Assembly (NCBI GenBank): GCA_028292785.1
Contig: JAQGLQ010000217.1
Coordinates: 1-5,918 of the forward strand
DNA length: 5,918 nt
From: Noviherbaspirillum sp.
GTDB lineage: Bacteria > Pseudomonadota > Gammaproteobacteria > Burkholderiales > Burkholderiaceae
Direction of reading: 5' to 3'
The translations under genes and the position numbers were made by a program. Positions within the stretch are counted from its first letter, which is position 1. Every line of letters starts with the position of its first letter. The notes beneath the pieces were generated by a model. It was not told the origin of the DNA and ran no database searches. It saw nothing but the letters and a program-made list of their open reading frames with translations. This document shows positions 1 through 4,966 of this stretch, piece after piece.

Positions 1-2
1 AA

Positions 3-419
3 CTGGCGACAGCCGCTAATATTCTCCAGCGGTGCCGAGCGATCGTGCAGCGACTGCAACAGTACGTGCTATTGAATGATTTACAGCCGCTGACCCTGAT
101 GCAGGATCTGGTTGGCTGGACGATCGAACCATGGGTCATGGGTTACCACGTTACCCTGCTGCTGGATAAGTATTGCCCCGCCGATGACGAGATACACCCC
201 GAATATCGCGGTTCGAAAGACCAAAGCGAGGGCGAGGGCGGTGATGGTGAGGAAAGCGACGAGGACGATGCGGAAACCACCAGGATTGTTCTGCTGCATG
301 GAGTGCTGACCGTCATGCGCGACTTGCCGCCAAAGGTTTTTGCGTCGGATGAACACCGGCTGCAGGCCATGGAAGCGATCCAGCAGGTTCTCGATGCAAA
401 GCTCATTCCGGAGGAATAA
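3..419 (+). CDS. sctW: SctW gatekeeper (YopN/TyeA family), C-terminal part; 5' end outside window
   Basis: SctW proteins sit at the cytoplasmic face of the injectisome and hold back effectors until translocators are out or host contact occurs. The reading frame is open from base 3 without an ATG, so 138 C-terminal residues are seen and the gene very probably continues upstream. From about nt 96 the protein matches the TyeA fold: LMQDLVGW, then a helix ending near DKYCPADDE, and after a break VLLHGVLTVMRDLPPKVFASDEHR, comparable to the FYQDL-RMFRLFP-GVFSDEEQR region of TyeA. Between these halves (nt 216-275) lies a tract of about 20 residues rich in Glu, Asp and Gly that Yersinia TyeA lacks. 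The stop overlaps the next ATG by one base. A separate TyeA-sized protein starting at GTG 45 is possible, but no good ribosome site is seen there, and a fused YopN-TyeA protein fits better. Confidence 0.8.
   Translation: MATAANILQRCRAIVQRLQQYVLLNDLQPLTLMQDLVGWTIEPWVMGYHVTLLLDKYCPADDEIHPEYRGSKDQSEGEGGDGEESDEDDAETTRIVLLHGVLTVMRDLPPKVFASDEHRLQAMEAIQQVLDAKLIPEE
410..415 (+). promoter_or_regulatory. Ribosome binding site of the SycN-like gene, inside sctW
   Basis: GGAGGA, a near-perfect Shine-Dalgarno sequence, lies in the last codons of sctW, three bases before ATG 419. The spacing is short, but the strength of the site and the TAATG stop/start overlap fix this start and suggest translation coupled to sctW. 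Confidence 0.75.
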
Positions 420-769
420 TGAAACTAGTCGAAAGCGGTTCCTTTGATGCGGAGCGCCCGTGGGCTGCGGAATCAGGTGACGTCGCTGTCGATATCAACG
501 AGCAACGCTGGCTGACGTTCGAGACGGCTAGCAATGGCGAACGCGTAGTAGCGCTATTCAGCCTCTGCCCGTGGACGCTGCTGGAGATAGCGGAGAAGGC
601 ATTACGGGCGGCGAACCTGCGCCAGCCGGGAGGTAACGCGCTCGCGGTAGGTATCTATCGCGAAGCTCTTGTCGTATCGATGCGGCTGCGCGCCGGTTCG
701 TCGCAGCAGGAGGTGGAGGCTGCCGTGTCCGAGCTGGCGCGCTTCAGTGACATGTGCATGAGTGGATGA
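419..769 (+). CDS. Small T3SS chaperone, SycN-like
   Basis: This 116-residue protein has the size and alternating strand/helix pattern of class I (CesT-fold) secretion chaperones. Its position directly after a TyeA-like region and before sctX is that of Yersinia sycN and Pseudomonas pcr2. The central part, VVALFSLCPWTLLEIAEKAL then a Gly-rich turn and LAVGIYREALVVSMRL, lines up in pattern with the [22 protein letters not shown] and LRAGWLGESQLVLFVSL parts of SycN, followed by a terminal amphipathic helix (EVEAAVSELARF). In Yersinia, SycN with YscB binds the N-terminus of YopN and is needed for its export and gatekeeping; by inference this protein serves the SctW encoded just before it. No YscB-like partner gene lies in the window. 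Similarity is remote, so another class of small chaperone is possible. No membrane segment or signal peptide is visible. Confidence 0.65.
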   Translation: MKLVESGSFDAERPWAAESGDVAVDINEQRWLTFETASNGERVVALFSLCPWTLLEIAEKALRAANLRQPGGNALAVGIYREALVVSMRLRAGSSQQEVEAAVSELARFSDMCMSG

Positions 770-771
770 GA

Positions 772-802
772 GGCAGCGCCGTCTTGCCCGAGCAAGGCTG
801 CC
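772..802 (+). other. Intercistronic stem-loop before sctX
   Basis: GGCAGC (772-777) is the exact reverse complement of GCTGCC (797-802), and CTTGC (783-787) of GCAAG (792-796). Together they make an 11-bp, two-part stem with a 4-base CCGA loop and one 5-base bulge (GCCGT) on the 5' side. It begins two bases after the chaperone stop and ends 29 bases before the sctX ATG, leaving the sctX ribosome site free. No T tract follows, so it is not a standard Rho-independent terminator. A role in mRNA processing, stability or partial attenuation is inference. Confidence 0.6.
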
Positions 803-831
803 ACGAACGATGATGAACAAGGAAAAGCAAT

Positions 832-1248
832 ATGGCAATACCGCCGGTTCCGCCAGTAGATAACGTCATTCCGGGCGACGCAGTCACGTGGGCGGAAGAT
901 TTGCTTCCGCCGCCGCTGCCACGGCAGTATCTGCGATTCCCGCTACCAACGCGGCTGGCCCCGGCCGAGGTCGATCCGTTCAGCTTCGCGGAACAGGCTG
1001 CCGTGCGGCTCAGCAGCGACGGTTACATTTTACGCAAGCTGAAGCCTTCGCTTCGCGATGGTAGGGTCCTGTTGCCGGATCTCTTTCTGAAGGCGCTATA
1101 CCATGCATTGGCCGCGACCGATGAGCAGGCAGCCGATCCGGATCTCGCCACGGCAGACGCGGCCCGACGCGCGCACACGGTCCTGAAAGAAGAAATTGGA
1201 TTGCGCGAATGGGTCGCGTCATGTCGCGCCGTCTTGCAAGCAGCATGA
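832..1248 (+). CDS. sctX: SctX (YscX family) T3SS export factor
   Basis: YscX is a small protein, itself exported through the T3SS, that binds YscY and the cytoplasmic ring of YscV and is required for secretion of early substrates. This 138-residue protein (YscX is 122) is assigned from position (after the SycN-like gene, overlapping the TPR gene, before sctV) and from layout: a Pro-rich, flexible N-terminal part (IPPVPPVD; LLPPPLPRQYLRFPLPTRLAP at 24-44, recalling the ALPPDG-P-E-HLERLYP segment of YscX), then FSFAEQAAVRLSSDGY (50-65, comparable to LWDFASPGYTF), then a helical C-terminal half (84-138). The start is ATG 832, with AAGGA at 819-823 and in-frame stops at 811 and 814 that rule out an earlier one. 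The TGA stop overlaps the sctY ATG. Direct sequence identity is low, so context carries much of the call. Confidence 0.75.
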   Translation: MAIPPVPPVDNVIPGDAVTWAEDLLPPPLPRQYLRFPLPTRLAPAEVDPFSFAEQAAVRLSSDGYILRKLKPSLRDGRVLLPDLFLKALYHALAATDEQAADPDLATADAARRAHTVLKEEIGLREWVASCRAVLQAA

Positions 1249-1616
1249 TGACGGCGGCTCTTGACGCAACATCGCGCACGGCGTTGCACATATTGGCCTA
1301 CCAGTATCTCGGCCAGGGCAAGGATGAAAAGGCGCACGCCCTGTTCTCGTTCCTGCTATCGCAGAATCTCTCCGATAGTGGACTGCGGCTTGCGTTCGCA
1401 TTTGTATCACTGCGCCTGGGAAAAGTCGGAGAAGCGCGCGAAGCGCTGGCGGCGCTTGAAGTTTCGCCGCTCGCGGCCGCTCATCTGTTGCGCGGCAAGG
1501 CGTTTGCGCTGTCCGGCATGCGCGAAGAAGCACAAAGTGCATTCGCGCGATACCGAATGCTGCGATACCGAAACGCGCACCGCGGCACGAATGCGCGCGC
1601 GATGTCCGATAACTGA
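1245..1616 (+). CDS. sctY: SctY (YscY family) TPR chaperone of SctX
   Basis: YscY is a cytoplasmic tetratricopeptide-repeat protein that binds YscX and, with it, the C-terminal ring of YscV. The translation shows about three TPR-like helix pairs: residues 12-45 (ALHILAYQYLGQGKDEKAHALF), 46-75 (LAFAFVSLRLGKVGEAREALAAL) and 78-108 (AAHLLRGKAFALSGMREEAQSAFARY). The typical small/large residue pattern is clear, and YscY has the same arrangement. I chose ATG 1245 because it forms an ATGA overlap with the sctX stop, gives 123 residues (YscY is 114) and puts the first repeat near residue 12. In-frame ATGs at 1209 and 1221 would add 12 or 8 residues and lengthen the overlap; no start has a strong Shine-Dalgarno, so translational coupling is likely. 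The C-terminal tail is basic and contains a small 15-base duplication. sctV begins 15 bases after the stop. Confidence 0.8.
   Translation: MMTAALDATSRTALHILAYQYLGQGKDEKAHALFSFLLSQNLSDSGLRLAFAFVSLRLGKVGEAREALAALEVSPLAAAHLLRGKAFALSGMREEAQSAFARYRMLRYRNAHRGTNARAMSDN
1547..1572 (+). repeat. 15-base-period tandem duplication at the sctY 3' end
   Basis: GCGATACCGAA occurs at 1547-1557 and again at 1562-1572, an exact 11-base match with period 15. The period is five codons, so the frame is kept and the protein reads RYRMLRYRN. It lies in the basic tail after the last TPR helix, where length change is probably tolerated. Confidence 0.7.
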
Positions 1617-1631
1617 TCCAATTTCGAGCGC

Positions 1632-3749
1632 ATGGAACGTTTACTTCAATTGATTCAACGCCTGATGCTGGCTGCCTCCAACCGCGGCGACGTGGTTTTC
1701 GCGGTGGTCCTCATGGCGGTGGTGTTCATGCTGATCCTGCCGCTGCCGACGGTGCTGGTGGATGCACTCATCGCGTTCAACATCGGTGCCTCCACGCTGC
1801 TGCTGATGGTGGCGATGTACCTGCCCTCGCCGCTGGCCTTCAGCTCGTTTCCGTCAGTATTGCTGATCACTACCTTGTTCCGTCTCGCGCTGTCGATCGC
1901 GACCACCCGGCTGATCCTGCTGCAGGCGGACGCCGGACATATCGTTCAGGCGTTCGGCGATTTCGTGGTCGGGGGCAATCTGGTAGTGGGCCTGGTGGTA
2001 TTCCTGATCTTGACGATCGTGCAATTCATTGTGATCACCAAGGGTGCGGAGCGCGTGGCGGAAGTGGCGGCGCGCTTCTCGCTGGATGCCATGCCGGGCA
2101 AGCAGATGTCGATCGATGGCGATATGCGCGCCGGCACCATCGACATGAACGAGGCGCGGCGGCGGCGCGGAGTGGTGGAGAAGGAAAGCCAGTTATACGG
2201 CGCGATGGATGGCGCGATGAAGTTCGTCAAGGGGGATGCGATCGCCTCCATCATCATCGTCGCGGTGAACCTCATCGGCGGGCTGCTGATCGGCACAATG
2301 CAGCGTGGCTTGACGGCCGGGGAAGCCATCAAAATCTATTCGGTATTGACGATCGGCGACGGGCTGATCGCGCAGATTCCGGCACTGCTGATCGCGATCA
2401 CGGCGGGCATGATCGTCACCCGGGTCACCAGCGGCGACAGCAATGCCAAGAGCAATATCGGGCGCGATATCTCCGGCCAGGTGCTGGCGCAGCCGCAAGC
2501 CTTGCTGATCGCCGGCGCAATCCTTTGCGGGTTCGCGCTCATTCCGGGCATGCCGACGCTGGTGTTCTTTCCGCTGTCGTTGGTGGCCGGCGGTATCGGC
2601 TTTGCCCTGATGCGGCCTGCAGCGCGCAAAAGGGATTCCAAAGCCGCCACCACGACGCCGGCCATGACGCGCGCCGGCGATAAGCCCCCGGAACCAGAGA
2701 TAGAAGAGACGGAAGACGCGGAAGAGCATTTCTCGCTTACCGTCCCCCTGATGATGGACGTGTCGGAGGACCTCCGGCCGATTTTCGCTGTAGGCGTCCT
2801 GAACAAGGAACTGATGAACCTGCGCAAGGGACTGTACTTTGACCTTGGCGTGCCCTTCCCCGGGATCCATCTGCGATACAACCTATCGCTGCCCGCCGAG
2901 ACCTACGCGCTGCTGGTGCACGAAGTCCCGGTGACGCAAGGAAGGATGCGGCCCGGTTTTGTGCTGGCGCGAGAAGCGGAATCCAACCTCGAAGCAATGG
3001 GCATACCGTACGAAGTCGATAAGCCGTTTCTGCCGAATATCCCGACATTGTGGGTGTCCGATCAATATGCGGAAGAACTGCGCAGCTTCGGCATCCAGTT
3101 CATGCAGCCGCTGCAGGTTCTGATGCATCACATCGCAGCAGTGCTGAAGCGCTACGCCAACGAGTTCGTCGGCGTGCAGGAAACGCGCTTTCTCGTCACG
3201 CGGATGGAAGAACGGTTCCCGGACCTCGTCAAGGAGCTGCAGCGACTGATGCCGCCGCAGAAGATCGGCGAAGTCCTGCAGCGACTGGTATCGGAAAATG
3301 TCTCGATACGCAATCTCCGCGGCATTTCGGAGGCGATGATCGAATGGGGACAGAAGGAAAAGGACATTGTTCTGCTGACCGAGCATGTGCGCACCGCGCT
3401 CAAACGCCAGATCTCGTACAGAAGCGCCTCGGGACAAGCGATATTGCCGGCGTATCTGCTGGCGCCGTCGGTGGAAGACGCGCTGCGCAACGCCGTCCGG
3501 CAAACATCGGTCGGCAGTTACCTGGCGCTTGACCCTTCGATTTCTCGTACGGTCCTCACCAACATCAAGGAGGCGGTAGGCGATCTGTCAACGGTGAGCC
3601 AGATGCCGGTCCTGTTGACGAGCATGGATATCCGGCGCTATGTGCGCAAGATGATCGAACAGGATTTGTTCGAACTGCCGGTGGTGTCGTATCAGGAGCT
3701 GTCCCCGGAAGTCAACGTTCAGCCGCTGGCGCGAATCGAATTGAATTGA
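1632..3749 (+). CDS. sctV: SctV, major export-gate protein (LcrD/YscV/FlhA family)
   Basis: SctV forms a nonameric ring at the base of the inner-membrane export apparatus; its membrane part surrounds SctRSTU and its cytoplasmic ring receives chaperone-substrate complexes. The 705 residues match the family length (YscV 704). Residues 21-330 carry about eight hydrophobic segments (near 21-37, 41-64, 72-90, 111-135, 203-222, 240-264, 289-305, 308-327). Family signatures include LFRLALSIATTRLILLQADAG (from 82), FVVGGNLVVG (111-120), the cytoplasmic loop ARFSLDAMPGKQMSIDGDMRAG (147-168) and IAITAGMIVTRV (254-265). A Pro/Glu-rich linker (about 340-366) joins the cytoplasmic domain, with FVGVQETRFL, VSIRNLRGISEAMIEW (557-572) and VLLTSMDIRRYVRKMIE (660-676). 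The wording is nearest to YscV rather than flagellar FlhA. The ribosome site before ATG 1632 is weak (CGAG), but the start matches the short N-terminus of YscV. It belongs with sctX/sctY, whose products are known partners of the SctV ring. Confidence 0.97.
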   Translation: MERLLQLIQRLMLAASNRGDVVFAVVLMAVVFMLILPLPTVLVDALIAFNIGASTLLLMVAMYLPSPLAFSSFPSVLLITTLFRLALSIATTRLILLQADAGHIVQAFGDFVVGGNLVVGLVVFLILTIVQFIVITKGAERVAEVAARFSLDAMPGKQMSIDGDMRAGTIDMNEARRRRGVVEKESQLYGAMDGAMKFVKGDAIASIIIVAVNLIGGLLIGTMQRGLTAGEAIKIYSVLTIGDGLIAQIPALLIAITAGMIVTRVTSGDSNAKSNIGRDISGQVLAQPQALLIAGAILCGFALIPGMPTLVFFPLSLVAGGIGFALMRPAARKRDSKAATTTPAMTRAGDKPPEPEIEETEDAEEHFSLTVPLMMDVSEDLRPIFAVGVLNKELMNLRKGLYFDLGVPFPGIHLRYNLSLPAETYALLVHEVPVTQGRMRPGFVLAREAESNLEAMGIPYEVDKPFLPNIPTLWVSDQYAEELRSFGIQFMQPLQVLMHHIAAVLKRYANEFVGVQETRFLVTRMEERFPDLVKELQRLMPPQKIGEVLQRLVSENVSIRNLRGISEAMIEWGQKEKDIVLLTEHVRTALKRQISYRSASGQAILPAYLLAPSVEDALRNAVRQTSVGSYLALDPSISRTVLTNIKEAVGDLSTVSQMPVLLTSMDIRRYVRKMIEQDLFELPVVSYQELSPEVNVQPLARIELN

Positions 3750-3752
3750 ATT
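3738..3752 (+). repeat. Triple GAATT repeat across the sctV stop
   Basis: GAATT is repeated three times without interruption, and the sctV TGA (3747-3749) lies inside it. A one-unit slip would change the frame and the last residues of SctV. Too short to imply a function. Confidence 0.6.
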
Positions 3753-3763
3753 AATGCGGTGTC

Positions 3764-3777
3764 ACGCGGGTGCGCGT
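3764..3777 (+). other. Short GC hairpin after sctV
   Basis: ACGCG (3764-3768) and CGCGT (3773-3777) are perfect complements around a GGTG loop, 14 bases after the sctV stop. There is no T run after it, so a terminator role is unsupported; it may be chance in GC-rich DNA. Confidence 0.3.
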
Positions 3778-3863
3778 CCCCGGAAAACAAGCGATGGAAT
3801 TGAACAATGTCAAATAAATTGTCACAAAGTATACAGGGGGGCTGTGTCGTCGGACCCGCCGCT

Positions 3864-3882
3864 TGCCCCTCATACGAGGGCA
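3864..3882 (+). other. Hairpin in the sctD leader
   Basis: TGCCCCTC (3864-3871) pairs with GAGGGCA (3876-3882) around an ATAC loop, with one bulged C: seven base pairs in all. It sits about 46 bases before the chosen sctD ATG and downstream of the possible -10 element, so it could lie in the 5' leader of an sctD transcript. No T tract follows, which argues against intrinsic termination. Confidence 0.35.
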
Positions 3883-3928
3883 GGGCGAAAGCGGCCATCT
3901 CTTAAAGTCTATTGTGAATTTAGCAAAC

Positions 3929-4966
3929 ATGCTCGAACTCAGAATCCTCAGCGGGCTGCAAGCAGGAGCCCGTCTCAAACTTCCTGATGGCAGCTACAGC
4001 CTGGGCCACGACGAAAGCTGTGATGTCGTCGTGCGCGAGCACGGAGTCGAGGCGTTCGCATTGCAGCTTGCAATCGATGGTCGACTTATCACCGCCACCC
4101 CCGGTCAGACGGGCTGTGGAACCGGCCGTGGCGACAGCCGGACAGAAGCATTCACCCTGACGCCGGGCCAAGCGTTCCGTATCGCCGACTTGTGGCTGGT
4201 TGTCGACGACGACGGCGCCCCCTGGCCGGAAGTACGGTCATGGCGGGACGCTGCCGCCGACATGGCGCGCGAGCCGGAGGCGGACGACGACGAGCTGGAC
4301 GATGACGATAGCGAGGACGATTCGACGAACGCGGTAGCCGACATCTCCCAGCGCCCGAGACGTTATCGTAGATGGCTGGCGGTCGGATGTATCGCCACAC
4401 TGGTCGGCGGCAGTGCGCTGGCCTTCGCCTTTAAACCCCTCTCTCAGGAAGAGCCCGCCAAGCCTGCGCCGCAAGTGGAGGCGAAGCCGCCCGAGTTGAG
4501 CACCCCCGGAATGCCGGTGCCGCCAACGCTACCGGAGCCGGCGAGCATGTCGGCCGAAACCTCCTCATTGTCGAAGGAACCGACGGTTGAAGAAGCAATG
4601 GAGGATTTGAAGCGGCAGCTTGCCGAGGATCGCCTCGACGCCGAAATAACGATCGCGCGCGAAGGTAATGCGATCCGCATGTCCGGTAACCTCGATACGG
4701 CACGAACCAGAAAGCTTGAAGCCCTGCTCGTCCCCTTCGTCAAGAAATACGGCGACATGGTGGCGATCAATGCCCAGGTGCAGTCGGTCGCGAACCATCT
4801 CCCCTTCCGGGTGAATCAGATCATCTCCGGCCCGATGGCACATATCGTGACGGATGATGGTGAAAGGATCTTCGTGGGCGGCAGCTACAAAGGCTACCGG
4901 CTGACGATGGTGAGGAGCAACAAAATCGCTTTCGCGGGTGCCCGGCCGGTGGAGATCGAGTGGTGA
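3929..4966 (+). CDS. sctD: SctD, inner-membrane ring protein (YscD family)
   Basis: SctD forms the outer of the two inner-membrane rings; its cytoplasmic FHA domain contacts the sorting platform and its periplasmic part meets SctJ and SctC. From ATG 3929 the protein has 345 residues: an FHA-like domain at 2-93 ([20 protein letters not shown] then [13 protein letters not shown], very like the YscD start), a very acidic linker at 112-132 ([17 protein letters not shown]), basic residues RPRRYRRW, one membrane helix at about 149-169, a Pro/Glu-rich spacer (173-218), a BON-like ring domain (219-288) and a terminal domain (291-345, FRVNQIISG then [17 protein letters not shown]). The part after the membrane is about 175 residues, clearly shorter than in YscD (419 in all). 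The start was chosen by family match; Shine-Dalgarno is poor, and an in-frame GTG at 3914 is an alternative. The stop overlaps the sctN GTG by four bases. Confidence 0.88.
   Translation: MLELRILSGLQAGARLKLPDGSYSLGHDESCDVVVREHGVEAFALQLAIDGRLITATPGQTGCGTGRGDSRTEAFTLTPGQAFRIADLWLVVDDDGAPWPEVRSWRDAAADMAREPEADDDELDDDDSEDDSTNAVADISQRPRRYRRWLAVGCIATLVGGSALAFAFKPLSQEEPAKPAPQVEAKPPELSTPGMPVPPTLPEPASMSAETSSLSKEPTVEEAMEDLKRQLAEDRLDAEITIAREGNAIRMSGNLDTARTRKLEALLVPFVKKYGDMVAINAQVQSVANHLPFRVNQIISGPMAHIVTDDGERIFVGGSYKGYRLTMVRSNKIAFAGARPVEIEW
4951..4954 (+). promoter_or_regulatory. Ribosome binding site for sctN
   Basis: GGAG lies eight bases before GTG 4963, inside the last codons of sctD. It decides the GTG start, since no ATG occurs in frame until well inside the conserved ATPase domain. 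Confidence 0.65.

Larger units (their letters stand above)
3750..3928 (+). promoter_or_regulatory. sctV-sctD intergenic region, possible sctD-sctN promoter
   Basis: This is the only long gene-free stretch in the window. Within it, 3784-3835 has only 15 G/C bases out of 52 (29%) in otherwise GC-rich DNA, a strong local dip typical of promoters. It contains a TATACA hexamer (3830-3835, 4 of 6 to TATAAT) with ATGTCA 17 bases upstream (3807-3812, 4 of 6 to TTGACA), plus an unpaired TTGAAC (3800-3805). TGTCA occurs at 3760-3764, 3808-3812 and 3820-3824; the last two are 12 bases apart, about one helix turn, as expected for a tandem-binding activator. No HrpL-type or TTCG-spaced plant-type box was found. 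The exact promoter call is weak; the composition change is directly seen. Confidence 0.4.

Noticed and set aside
1209..1244. Longer sctY starting at ATG 1209 or 1221
   Set aside because: It would overlap sctX by 28-40 bases with no better ribosome site; ATG 1245 gives the ATGA overlap and family length. Not fully excluded.
2193..2870. 225-codon open frame on the - strand
   Set aside because: It lies wholly inside sctV, has Arg/His/Gln-rich composition typical of antisense shadows in GC-rich genes, and shows no domain.
2336..2881. 181-codon open frame on the - strand
   Set aside because: Shadow within sctV, overlapping another shadow frame; Ser/Ile-rich with no family signature.
2883..3503. 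206-codon open frame on the - strand
   Set aside because: Antisense shadow of the conserved SctV cytoplasmic domain; no plausible product.
3864..3882. Rho-independent terminator after sctV
   Set aside because: The hairpin has a bulge and no T tract; it is also more than 110 bases past the stop.
3863..3928. Longer sctD with a TTG start at 3863
   Set aside because: The extra 22 residues do not resemble an SctD N-terminus, TTG is a rare start, and the match to YscD begins at the ATG at 3929.
3754..3987. Small + strand frame of 77 codons bridging sctV and sctD
   Set aside because: It overlaps the sctD start, covers non-coding-looking AT-rich DNA, has no ribosome site and no recognisable product; not an LcrR-like gene (too short and different).
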